From positions 1 to 6,843 of the forward strand of contig NZ_JAWDKD010000016.1 in NCBI RefSeq assembly GCF_032714475.1: a stretch of 6,843 nucleotides of DNA, read 5' to 3'. This DNA comes from Methanolapillus africanus (GTDB lineage: Archaea; Halobacteriota; Methanosarcinia; Methanosarcinales; Methanosarcinaceae). The position numbers and the translations under genes were made by a program. A model generated the notes under the pieces. That model searched no databases and had not been told where the DNA came from. It was given only the letters and a program-made list of their open reading frames with translations. Below are positions 1 to 5,862 of the stretch, piece by piece; within the stretch, counting starts at the first letter, position 1, and the number at the start of each line of letters is the position of its first letter.

Positions 1-121
1 TGATAAAAGATATTTTAATCTTTACTTAAAAGAATGTGAATTTAGGTACAATTATAGGAATGAGAATTTATATCTGAAAATCCTGGAAATTATCAGAGAA
101 AATCCTCTATTCTTATCATGA
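1..121 (+). CDS. IS1595-family transposase, C-terminal fragment (cut by window edge)
   Basis: An open frame from position 2 gives 39 residues beginning DKRYFNLYLKECEFRYNY and ending NPLFLS, with a TGA stop at 119-121. The pattern of a phenylalanine-containing YLKECEFRYNYR segment followed by NLYLKIL is typical of the C-terminal tail of IS1595-family DDE transposases (IS1016-like branch), downstream of the last catalytic residue. Compared with the copy at the right edge of the window, the peptide differs at one residue (Glu here, Lys there, in the RENPLF segment), and the other base changes within the codons are silent. That suggests recent duplication or continuing selection. Whether the full gene is intact cannot be seen. 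Confidence 0.85.
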   Translation, partial: DKRYFNLYLKECEFRYNYRNENLYLKILEIIRENPLFLS

Positions 122-126
122 CCCTT
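1..126 (+). mobile_element. Right (3') end of an IS1595-type insertion sequence, left copy
   Basis: Only the transposase 3' end and a few bases after its stop are in the window. The outer boundary is placed at 126 because the sequence matches the reverse complement of 6558-6683 base for base except at four positions (34, 61, 98, 118, all transitions), and the match stops abruptly at 127. The inferred tip, read inward, is AAGGGTCATGATAAG, so the terminal repeat would overlap the last codons of the transposase. The other end and any target duplication lie outside the window. Confidence 0.8.
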
Positions 127-140
127 AAAAATAAAAGCTT

Positions 141-184
141 AGGCTGAAAAAGACGTCGTTGTCCGTTTTTTTCAGCCTTTTTTT
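141..184 (+). terminator. Hairpin plus T-run terminator after the left IS
   Basis: Arms 141-155 (AGGCTGAAAAAGACG) and 164-178 pair over 15 positions, with one G-T wobble, around an 8-base loop. Seven T follow at 178-184. This has the form of a bacterial intrinsic terminator. In archaea the T-run alone would do, with the hairpin as an extra. It lies outside the IS, so it may have ended transcription of a host gene to the left as well as of the transposase. The A-rich sequence before it gives a weaker T-run on the other strand, so it might work in both directions. Confidence 0.75.
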
Positions 185-257
185 ATTGACTTTTTTGATG
201 TTTTTTTGTTTTTAAAAATCGGGCTTAGGTTTTGGCAATTGATGAAAAGCCGACGCT

Positions 258-271
258 ATAACGCGCGCGCC
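258..271 (+). repeat. GC-rich 14-mer, copy 1 of 2
   Basis: ATAACGCGCGCGCC occurs here and again at 816-829 in the same orientation. Both copies follow an AAAAG...GCCG context and run on into further C/G-rich sequence, so the similarity extends a little past the exact match. The alternating CG tract is conspicuous in an AT-rich spacer. It could be a small dispersed repeat or the ends of a decayed element of about 570 bases. Confidence 0.5.
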
Positions 272-436
272 GGCGCAGCGCATAAATCGGATGCAGTACG
301 TACCAGATCCGTTCCAATTGTTTCCCGCAAGTTTCGCTCTCTGAACGCCGAAGGCGTGAAGAGGGCGGAACTTGGCGGATTGCTGTTAATTTTAAAATTG
401 ATTGGCAGAACAGCAGCTGAAGTGAACTCTATTTTA

Positions 437-703
437 AATCTCAATTTGCACCTTACAGTTGACTGTTTTCAGATTTCAGTTTGCATCTTCCAGTTACTAT
501 TTTTAGATTTCAGTTTGCATCTTCCAGTTACTATTTTTAGATTTCAGTTTGTATCTGCAGTTCACTATTTTTAGAGATTGGATTGCACCTGCAGTTTGCA
601 AATACAGAATAAAACCAATTTGTACCTACTGTTTCTAAAAATACACCTGTTTCCTGATCCGATTTGCATCTTCTGTTTGCAATTTCAGATTGTATCTGCT
701 GCG
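437..703 (+). repeat. Degenerate tandem repeat with 34-base period and eight TTGYAYCT boxes
   Basis: Copies at 471-504 and 505-538 are identical (unit begins AGATTTCAGTTTGCATC). The copy at 539-572 differs at a few sites, and 437-470 and 573-606 are more diverged. A shared box, TTGYAYCT followed by a CNGTT-like end, starts at 446, 481, 515, 549, 583, 620, 664 and 690. Spacing is 35, 34, 34, 34, 37, 44 and 26 bases, so the array is regular on its left and decays rightward. A weaker related piece lies at about 410-436. The units abut without unique spacers, so it is not CRISPR. The 34-base unit rules out a periodic coding repeat. It could be an array of protein-binding sites or simple slippage expansion; I cannot say which. 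Confidence 0.85.
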
Positions 704-707
704 CGGT

Positions 708-749
708 ATCCGTAAAATACAAACGCTATCGCGTTTGATTTTACGGGAT
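708..749. repeat. Strong inverted repeat (hairpin)
   Basis: CAAACGC (720-726) pairs with GCGTTTG (731-737) across a four-base TATC loop. After one bulged A (719) the stem continues as CCGTAAAAT (710-718) with ATTTTACGG (738-746), then a G bulge and two more pairs. That makes 16 uninterrupted Watson-Crick pairs apart from the bulge. No T-run follows (the next bases are GGTTTGC), so it does not look like a terminator. It starts just after the last repeat box and could be a REP-like or MITE-like unit, or an RNA structure if transcribed. Confidence 0.75.
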
Positions 750-815
750 GGTTTGCTTGATACTTACAAAAAATTACCCTTTGGTTTTAAAAATCCAAAA
801 AGAAAAAGTGCCGCC

Positions 816-829
816 ATAACGCGCGCGCC
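816..829 (+). repeat. GC-rich 14-mer, copy 2 of 2
   Basis: Exact second copy of ATAACGCGCGCGCC (first at 258-271), 558 bases downstream in the same orientation, followed by more CCGCC repeats to about 840. It lies 43 bases before the putative fumA TATA box, so it could affect that promoter, but nothing in the sequence shows that it does. Confidence 0.5.
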
Positions 830-871
830 CGCCGCCCGCCAAAAAGTCAAACCCCCAACCGTTTCCATGAA

Positions 872-879
872 TATATAAA
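872..879 (+). promoter_or_regulatory. Archaeal TATA box for fumAB
   Basis: TATATAAA is the best TATA-box match in the spacer. Archaeal start sites usually lie about 22-27 bases downstream of this element, which predicts transcription from about 897-905 and a short leader of roughly 15-20 bases carrying the AGGTGAT ribosome site before the TTG at 919. The purine BRE normally just upstream is weak (CCATGA). The spacing fits an archaeal promoter well. Read as bacterial DNA, the same region has no clear -35/-10 pair. Confidence 0.65.
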
Positions 880-907
880 CCTTGAACTCATTTTATTCCG
901 AAACACC

Positions 908-914
908 AGGTGAT
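908..914 (+). promoter_or_regulatory. Shine-Dalgarno site that sets the fumA start at TTG 919
   Basis: AGGTGAT matches the complement of the usual 16S 3' end (GGAGGTGAT) and ends four bases before TTG 919. The in-frame GTG at 910 lies inside this site and so cannot be the start it serves. There is no ATG nearby in frame. Confidence 0.75.
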
Positions 915-918
915 TTTT

Positions 919-1791
919 TTGATACAAATTCCTTCACTCTCATTTGATTCTGTCGCCAACGCGGTCTTTGAAATTTTGCGGGAATCGGAAACCATTCTTC
1001 CCGACGACGTCGTTTTGTCAATTCAAAACGCCGCCGACAAAGAATCGAGTCCGGTCGCCAAAACGCAGTTGAACTCCATTCTCAAAAACATTGAGCTCGC
1101 CGCTAAAAAAAGCGTTCCGATTTGCCAGGACACCGGCATTTTTATCTTTTTCGTCGAAATCGGTCGCGACCTTTGTCTTGACTTCGACATTGAAGGCGCG
1201 ATTCGAAACGGCTGCGTCCGGGCGACTCGGGAAGTTCCGCTCCGGCCGAATGTGGTCGATCCGCTGACGCGCCACAACACCGGAAACAACATTGGATACG
1301 GCCTTCCGGAAATCAATTATGCGTTTGTTCCCGGAAACACGCTGACAATTACCGTGGCGCCCAAGGGTGCCGGTTCCGAAAATATGAGCGCCATTCGTAT
1401 GTTTAACCCGACCGAAGCGGGCAAAATCAAAGAGTTCGTCGCCAAAACCGTTCTCGACGCCGGCGGAAAACCCTGCCCGCCCGTTGTGATCGGCGTCGGC
1501 ATCGGTGGATCATTCAACCAATCCGCCAAACTCGCCAAAGAAGCCTTGCTTTCACCGATTTGGCCGGATGAGATTGTTTGCGAAACGCCCGAACTTATGG
1601 AAATGGAAAAAGAAATCTTGGATGCTGTCAATTCTCTCGGCATCGGCTGCATGGGTCTTGGCGGCGACACAACCGCTCTGGCTGTTCATATTAAGAAGTC
1701 GTCCTGCCACACCGCGTCTCTTCCGGTTGCCGTCAACATTCAATGTTGGGCAAACCGCCACGCGACTGCCGTTTACGACGGAGGGAAATAA
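919..1791 (+). CDS. fumA: Fumarate hydratase class I, alpha subunit
   Basis: Catalytic iron-sulphur subunit of the two-subunit class I fumarase, a cytoplasmic and oxygen-sensitive enzyme that interconverts fumarate and malate. With TTG 919 as start the protein has 290 residues, usual for a separate alpha subunit. Three cysteines sit where class I enzymes bind the [4Fe-4S] cluster: C69 in ICQDTG, C186 in GKPCPP and C263 in SSCHTASLPVA. Other family blocks are PLTRHNTGNN, TVAPKGAGSENMS, GVGIGG and GLGGDTTALAVH. The beta subunit gene begins on the next base after the stop. In methanogens this enzyme belongs to an incomplete TCA pathway. The close relative L-tartrate dehydratase alpha (TtdA) has the same fold and subunit split, so substrate is inferred. 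Base composition is near 50% GC (30 of 60 in one line counted). The TTG start depends on the AGGTGAT site; GTG 910 would add three residues. Confidence 0.93.
   Translation: MIQIPSLSFDSVANAVFEILRESETILPDDVVLSIQNAADKESSPVAKTQLNSILKNIELAAKKSVPICQDTGIFIFFVEIGRDLCLDFDIEGAIRNGCVRATREVPLRPNVVDPLTRHNTGNNIGYGLPEINYAFVPGNTLTITVAPKGAGSENMSAIRMFNPTEAGKIKEFVAKTVLDAGGKPCPPVVIGVGIGGSFNQSAKLAKEALLSPIWPDEIVCETPELMEMEKEILDAVNSLGIGCMGLGGDTTALAVHIKKSSCHTASLPVAVNIQCWANRHATAVYDGGK
1780..1785 (+). promoter_or_regulatory. Shine-Dalgarno site for fumB inside the fumA end
   Basis: GGAGGG lies within the last codons of fumA, with seven bases between its GGAGG core and ATG 1792. Since fumA stops at 1791, ribosomes can pass straight from one gene to the next, which would give matched amounts of the two subunits. 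Confidence 0.75.
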
Positions 1792-2424
1792 ATGTCCTCC
1801 AATCCGCAACCTCAAACTTATCACTTGAAAACGCCGCTGTCCGCAGAAGACGTTCTCAAAATTAATGCCGGCGACACCGTTTATTTGACAGGAACGATTC
1901 TGACCGCCCGTGACGAAGCTCATTCCCGAATGATTGAATTTGACGAACAAAAACATTCGCTTCCGTTTGATTTGGAAGGCGCCGTTGTCTATCATTGCGG
2001 TCCCGTTATGGAATTGAAAGAGAAAAAGACCGATCACGGAGATTGCCGGACGGACGCCGAATGGCATGTCGTTGCGGCCGGACCGACAACCAGCGACCGA
2101 ATGACAAAAATGACGCCCAAGGTTTTGGTGTCGCACAACATCCGCGCCCTCATCGGAAAAGGCGGCATGGAAAACATTGCCGGAACACTGAGCGGAAAAT
2201 GCATTTATTTGTCGTACACCGGCGGCTGCGCGGCCTTGGCCGTCGATATGATTGAAAAGGTTGAAACGGTTTTTTGGGAAGATTTGGGAATGCCGGAAGC
2301 CGTTTGGGTTCTGAGCGTTAAGGAGTTCGGACCTTTGATTGTCGGGGTTGATGCGCACGGAAATGATTTGTTTAAAGATGTGAAAGAAAAGGCGAAGGAG
2401 AAGTTTTTGAAGATTTCAAAATAA
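1792..2424 (+). CDS. fumB: Fumarate hydratase class I, beta subunit
   Basis: The 210-residue swivelling-domain partner of the alpha subunit; the class I active site forms at the interface of the two. Family blocks visible: YHLKTPLS near the N terminus, GTILTARDEAHSRM (34-47), YHCGPV, AAGPTTSDRM (95-104), GKGGM (122-126) and YTGGCAAL. Arg and Thr/Ser residues in the TARDEAH and GPTTSDRM segments are the expected substrate contacts from known class I structures. The length is normal for a separate C-terminal half; in E. coli-type FumA both halves are fused in one chain of about 550 residues. It is transcribed with fumA, with no gap between stop and start. The lysine-rich tail (KDVKEKAKEKFLKISK) is probably an exposed helix. 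Tartrate dehydratase beta (TtdB) is the main alternative. The symbol here means the beta subunit, not the E. coli paralogue FumB. Confidence 0.93.
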   Translation: MSSNPQPQTYHLKTPLSAEDVLKINAGDTVYLTGTILTARDEAHSRMIEFDEQKHSLPFDLEGAVVYHCGPVMELKEKKTDHGDCRTDAEWHVVAAGPTTSDRMTKMTPKVLVSHNIRALIGKGGMENIAGTLSGKCIYLSYTGGCAALAVDMIEKVETVFWEDLGMPEAVWVLSVKEFGPLIVGVDAHGNDLFKDVKEKAKEKFLKISK

Positions 2425-2435
2425 TTCTTCCATAT

Positions 2436-2460
2436 TTTCATTTTTTCTTTCACTATTTTT
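2436..2460 (+). terminator. T-rich tract after fumB, probable archaeal terminator
   Basis: The + strand carries T-runs of four, six, three and five bases within 25 bases, starting about 12 bases after the fumB stop. No hairpin is visible. Archaeal RNA polymerase stops at such oligo-T tracts without one. It would separate the fumarase operon from the following cassette. Confidence 0.5.
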
Positions 2461-2486
2461 ATAATATGTAAATTATTTTTAAAAAA
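2456..2486 (+). promoter_or_regulatory. Candidate promoter region for the ATPase-RloB cassette
   Basis: Two TATA-like stretches, TTTTTATAATAT (from 2456) and TTTTTAAAAAA (2476-2486), lie about 90-120 bases before ATG 2575. A third, TTTTTAAAATT at about 2550, would give a nearly leaderless message. The spacer is so AT-rich that such matches are expected by chance, so I cannot choose between them. Confidence 0.25.
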
Positions 2487-2574
2487 GTTTAACTACTTGG
2501 ATGTCATATTTTTGTCAATTAATCTTTCAAATTTGCAGAAAAAATGCAATTTTTAAAATTAAAAAGGCAAAAAT

Positions 2575-3942
2575 ATGATCATTGAGTTTCGAGTCAAAAA
2601 TTTCTTGTCCATCAAGGATGAACAAGTCCTCAGTTTTGAAGCGGATTCAAACACGGACTATGAAAAATATTTTGTGACGGAAATCGGAGGATATCGGCTT
2701 TTAAAAGTGATGGGCATTTACGGAGCGAACGCTTCTGGTAAATCCAATATCTTGAAAGCTTTGGACAAGTTTCTTGAAATCGGTTTAAAATCAAGATACA
2801 TGGGCGATAATTTAGCAAGAACAACCTTTTCTTTCAATTCTGATTATGACAGAGGTAATTCCCAACTTGGAATGGACTTTCTCATCGAAGATTCCGGGAA
2901 ATTTATCAAATATCGATATGAAATTATCTATAACGTGCTCGATATTGTTTCGGAAAAATTAGAATATTATCCAAATTCAAGACCTGCACTCGTTTACGAA
3001 CGCGTTCAAAATATTGAAAATCCAAGAGGATTTGATTTTAAAGTTCCAAAATCAATGAAACTGAAAAACGCCGACAAAGACGCAATTGAATTAAACACAT
3101 TGCGTAACACATCCGTTTTGTCTTCATTTTCAAGAATCAATCCGATATTCCCGCAAGCAAAAAAAGTTTATAATTATTTTTCATCCTATCTGAAAAATAC
3201 CATTAAGACGAACTTATCACTCAAAGATGAATCAATGAATTATTTTGAAAAGTCATACGAACGACGGAATATTTTAACGGAGCTTTTTCAAAAAGCAGAT
3301 TTTGATATTTCTGATGTCCAAATTCTCAATCTTAGAAAAATGGCAGAGTTTGGGATATATGATCATAAAAAGGAATATCAGGCTGCAATGGATTCAATTA
3401 TGGTTAAAGAAACAAGTGTATTTGATCAATATTTATCGCTGAAATATGACATCCCTAAATTTGAAACATATTTTATTCACACGTATCAGGAGAATGGAGA
3501 ATACAAATCCGGCAAATTGCCATTAAGTTCCGAATCCTTGGGGATGGTTCAGTTCTTCGGTCTAGCCTATCCGTTAATTCACGCCTTGGTTCATCCATCG
3601 GTGTTGCTCATTGATGAAATTGAAAACTCGCTTCATTTGGAAATCGTCAAGTACATCATTATGATCTTTTTGTCAAATGCGACAACCTCTCAAATGTTAT
3701 TCACAACGCAAAATCTTCTTCTTTTGGACGGAGAAATCATGAGAAAGGACGCGATTTGGTTTACACAAAAACAAAAAGACGGTTCCACCGAATTGTATTC
3801 CTTAACAGATTTCACAGACTTGAACAGAAGCAACAGAAATTATTTAAAATCATATTTGGCCGGTAATTTTGGTGCGGTGCCGGACATTTACCAATTTAAA
3901 CTCGACCTGGATTCTTTAAAAAAGAGCGAATCAAAAATCTAA
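2575..3942 (+). CDS. AAA/ABC-type ATPase, RloA/AbiLi-like (defence system partner of RloB)
   Basis: A 455-residue cytoplasmic ATPase of the AAA_15/AAA_21 (SMC/OLD-like) group. The start MIIEFRVKNFLSIKD is the classic first strand of the family. Walker A is GANASGKS (50-57), an ABC-signature-like LSSESLG lies at 317-323, and Walker B is VLLIDEIENSLH (343-354) with catalytic-type E348. The C-terminal LAGNFGAVPDI matches the family tail. The position after Walker B usually held by His (TTH) reads TTQN here, with Gln at 379. An RloB gene follows after 27 bases, the arrangement of RloA/RloB and AbiL abortive-infection modules, where the ATPase is thought to sense phage or control its partner. ATG 2575 has a weak AGG site seven bases upstream. 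Composition is more AT-rich than its neighbours (16 and 24 GC in two 60-base lines counted), suggesting transfer. An OLD nuclease (GajA-type) is unlikely because no TOPRIM domain follows. The defence role is inferred from family and context. Confidence 0.88.
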   Translation: MIIEFRVKNFLSIKDEQVLSFEADSNTDYEKYFVTEIGGYRLLKVMGIYGANASGKSNILKALDKFLEIGLKSRYMGDNLARTTFSFNSDYDRGNSQLGMDFLIEDSGKFIKYRYEIIYNVLDIVSEKLEYYPNSRPALVYERVQNIENPRGFDFKVPKSMKLKNADKDAIELNTLRNTSVLSSFSRINPIFPQAKKVYNYFSSYLKNTIKTNLSLKDESMNYFEKSYERRNILTELFQKADFDISDVQILNLRKMAEFGIYDHKKEYQAAMDSIMVKETSVFDQYLSLKYDIPKFETYFIHTYQENGEYKSGKLPLSSESLGMVQFFGLAYPLIHALVHPSVLLIDEIENSLHLEIVKYIIMIFLSNATTSQMLFTTQNLLLLDGEIMRKDAIWFTQKQKDGSTELYSLTDFTDLNRSNRNYLKSYLAGNFGAVPDIYQFKLDLDSLKKSESKI

Positions 3943-3969
3943 TAAACGGCATCAAGGGGTTTGATTCAA

Positions 3970-4644
3970 ATGGGGAAATCCAGACAAATAAAAAGGCGAA
4001 GAGTTTCAACGAAAAACATATTGATTATCGGTGAAGGGGAATCGGAAAGAGATTATTTTACCCAACTGAAACATCACATCAAATCTGAAAACAAAGTTGA
4101 AAACAAATCTGAAAATTTAAATGCGGGCGGCAATTTCAATATTGTTCCGGACAAATCTGAAAATTCAGATTTCAAAACCATCTTTGAGCGGGCTGAAAAG
4201 AACAAAGAAGACTATCAGTGGATATTCTGCTTGATCGATTTGGACCATATTTTAAATCATTCTCTTTACGATAAATACCTCGAAAGCAAGAAACAAATCG
4301 AATCTTCCGGCAACATTTTTGTCATTGAATCTTGCCCTTGCTTTGAATTTTGGATTTTACTTCACTATGAATATTGCGGCGCATCCTTCTGCCATTGCGA
4401 CGATTTAATCAAAAACAAGCTGAAGGATTATCTTCCGGAATACAAAAAAGGAATGATTAAGCATTACTACCCTCAAATTAAAAATAAACAGGAATTGGCA
4501 GTCCGGCGTTCAAAAGAATCAAAAGACAATCGTGATCGAGAAATTCAAAGCGAAACGTTCGGCTCAGAGAATTCGTGCCGAATTTCATTTACAGAAATGC
4601 ATATCCTTATGAATAAGCTTTTAGATTGTGAATGTAAAATTTAA
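3970..4644 (+). CDS. rloB: RloB-family protein (AbiLii-like, TOPRIM-like predicted effector)
   Basis: A 224-residue protein with the RloB (PF13707-type) pattern. A basic N terminus precedes ILIIGEGESERDYF (17-30, acidic E22/E24/E26), then LIDLDH (88-93, D90 and D92), then ESCPCFEFWILLHY (120-133), the block usually read NPCFELWLLLHF. The acidic residues after strands fit a metal-binding TOPRIM-like fold, so a nuclease effector is plausible but not shown. A low-complexity insert of three KSEN units interrupts the protein after the first motif (about residues 38-64). ATG 3970 is preferred because GGGG (3956-3959) is ten bases upstream; the TTG at 3961 would be only one base from that site. Just 27 bases separate it from the ATPase, so the two are surely co-transcribed. 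It has the same AT-rich composition. The likely role is the toxic or nucleolytic arm of an abortive-infection system released by the ATPase. Confidence 0.85.
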   Translation: MGKSRQIKRRRVSTKNILIIGEGESERDYFTQLKHHIKSENKVENKSENLNAGGNFNIVPDKSENSDFKTIFERAEKNKEDYQWIFCLIDLDHILNHSLYDKYLESKKQIESSGNIFVIESCPCFEFWILLHYEYCGASFCHCDDLIKNKLKDYLPEYKKGMIKHYYPQIKNKQELAVRRSKESKDNRDREIQSETFGSENSCRISFTEMHILMNKLLDCECKI

Positions 4645-4657
4645 ATTCCATCCAATC

Positions 4658-4680
4658 AATATAAATTAAAATATTTTTAA
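4658..4680 (+). promoter_or_regulatory. Candidate TATA region for dinB
   Basis: AATATAAAT (from 4658) and TTTTTAAAAT (from 4674) are TATA-like stretches in the 84-base spacer before dinB. They would place transcription starts at about 4688-4705, leaving a leader of 25-40 bases with no visible Shine-Dalgarno site. The spacer is very AT-rich, so this is weak evidence. Confidence 0.3.
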
Positions 4681-4728
4681 AATACGAATACAAACTACAA
4701 AAATTCAAAAAACAAAACCTGAACCGTT

Positions 4729-5829
4729 ATGTCCGAAAATAACATTGTCATGCACATCGATATGGACAGCTTCTACGCGTCCGTTGAAATCCGCGACCGT
4801 CCCGACTTAAAAGACAAGCCTGTCGCCGTTTGCTCAAAAACATATTCCTTAGAAAAAGACGCGCCGCGCGGCGTGATCAGCGCCGCTTCGTATCCGGCGC
4901 GCAAATTCGGACTTCATTCGGCGATGTCGCTCGCAGAAGCCTTGAAACTGTGTCCCGATGTCGTTCTTTTGCCCATGAATCGCGACCTTTACAAACAAGT
5001 GTCGGACAACATTATCAAAATCATCGGCAAACACATGAAAACGGTTCAGCAGGTCAGCATTGACGAAGCTTACGCTCTTTTTCCCGATTCGGTTCAAACA
5101 TATGACGATGCGAAGCAGTTGGCGCAAACCATTAAAAATGAAATTTACGCCGCCGAACGCATTACCTGTTCCGCCGGCATCGCGCCGAACAAATCAACCG
5201 CCAAAATCGCGTCGGGGTATCAAAAACCAAACGGCATGACCATCGTTTTGCCGGAAAACCAACTTGCGTTTCTGTCGCCGCTTCCGGTCACCAAAATTCC
5301 GGGCGTCGGCCAAAAAACCAACGAGTTCTTTGATTTATACAACATCAAAACCGTCGGTGATTTGGCCAAAACCGACAAACGGCTTTTGTTTGAAAAACTC
5401 GGGAAGCAAGGACTCGTTTTTTCAGATATTGCCAACGGCATCGACAATGCGCCGGTGATTGAAACGGCCGACGTCAAATCCATCAGCCGGTTTTATTCGC
5501 TCAGCCCGTTTACGGCCGACTCCAAAGCCCTATCTCTGGGCTGCGACGCCGTTTGCGAAGAAGTTCACAAGCTGCTCAGCGACAAGAAAATGTTTTACAA
5601 AACCGTGACGATCAGCCTTCGTTTTTATGACTTTTCCACGGCGTCCAAATCCAAAAGCCATAGCGTGCACGTGTCCGACATCAACACGCTCAAACGGTAT
5701 GCACAGGAGATGCTGCTGGAACTGATCGACAACAACACGGATCACAAAAAGTCCCGGCAAATCAGTGTTGGCGTGTCTAAATTGAAAAAGACGGACGTCA
5801 ATCAGATGCAGCTGTCAGATTTCTTTTAA
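4729..5829 (+). CDS. dinB: DNA polymerase IV (Y-family translesion polymerase DinB/Dpo4)
   Basis: A 366-residue error-prone polymerase that copies past damaged template bases. Palm-domain metal residues are D11 in MHIDMDSFYASVE and D112/E113 in VSIDEAY; Y16 is the expected steric gate against ribonucleotides. The fingers carry GVISAASYPARKFG (48-61). A helix-hairpin-helix with IPGVGQKT (190-197) lies in the thumb region. The little finger follows from about 240 (KSISRFYSLSPF onward). The last eight residues, QMQLSDFF (359-366), form a complete PIP box (Q-x-x-L-x-x-F-F), which binds the ring clamp PCNA of archaea and eukaryotes. The start ATG 4729 is set by MSENNIVMHID and has no Shine-Dalgarno site, so the message may have a very short leader. 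GC is high (40 of 60 in one line), like fumA and unlike the genes just upstream. A LUD gene follows after 33 bases and may share the transcript. Confidence 0.96.
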   Translation: MSENNIVMHIDMDSFYASVEIRDRPDLKDKPVAVCSKTYSLEKDAPRGVISAASYPARKFGLHSAMSLAEALKLCPDVVLLPMNRDLYKQVSDNIIKIIGKHMKTVQQVSIDEAYALFPDSVQTYDDAKQLAQTIKNEIYAAERITCSAGIAPNKSTAKIASGYQKPNGMTIVLPENQLAFLSPLPVTKIPGVGQKTNEFFDLYNIKTVGDLAKTDKRLLFEKLGKQGLVFSDIANGIDNAPVIETADVKSISRFYSLSPFTADSKALSLGCDAVCEEVHKLLSDKKMFYKTVTISLRFYDFSTASKSKSHSVHVSDINTLKRYAQEMLLELIDNNTDHKKSRQISVGVSKLKKTDVNQMQLSDFF

Positions 5830-5853
5830 TGAATAGATGATTCGTTTTTTGGG

Positions 5854-5861
5854 GGAGATGA
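5854..5861 (+). promoter_or_regulatory. Shine-Dalgarno site for the GTG start at 5863
   Basis: GGAGATGA, within GGGGGAGATGA, differs by one base from GGAGGTGA. Five bases separate its GGAG from GTG 5863. No ATG occurs in frame until residue 42 (in DEMIIGMG), well inside the conserved domain, so GTG is the start. Confidence 0.75.
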
Positions 5862-5862
5862 A

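Larger units (their letters stand above)
185..871. other. Long gene-free stretch upstream of fumA
   Basis: I see no convincing gene here. The open frames of 60-120 codons have no plausible ribosome site, run through tandem repeats whose unit is not a multiple of three, and give low-complexity or family-less peptides. The contents are two GC-rich islands (about 250-380 and 811-840) sharing a 14-mer, an AT-rich degenerate tandem repeat (about 410-703), a 42-base hairpin (708-749), and an imperfect AT palindrome around 779-799. The switching between GC-rich and AT-rich blocks suggests a patchwork of small inserted elements or decayed sequence rather than one long leader. Part of it could still act as regulatory sequence for fumAB. 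Confidence 0.6.

Noticed and set aside
206..574. A 122-codon + strand open frame and an overlapping 62-codon minus frame upstream of fumA
   Set aside because: The frame runs through the tandem repeat, has no ribosome site, changes composition halfway and yields no recognisable family. I treat it as chance.
437..703. CRISPR array
   Set aside because: Copies abut head to tail with no unique spacers, and sequence decays gradually along the array.
437..703. Replication origin with origin-recognition boxes
   Set aside because: The CTTCCAGTT core faintly recalls archaeal ORB sequences, but the G-rich and GAAAC parts are missing and no cdc6/orc1 gene is in view.
690..878. A 62-codon open frame ending just before fumA
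   Set aside because: It starts inside a repeat box, spans the hairpin and the GC-rich 14-mer, and ends in the TATA box; no ribosome site is present.
1552..2358. A 268-codon minus-strand open frame across the fumA-fumB junction
   Set aside because: It lies antisense to two clearly identified subunits and gives no recognisable family; it is a codon-bias shadow.
2575..4644. Gabija, Septu or PARIS system
   Set aside because: The ATPase has no TOPRIM domain as GajA does, no HNH nuclease follows as in Septu, and the partner matches RloB (GEGESE, CPCFEFW) better than DUF4435 AriB.
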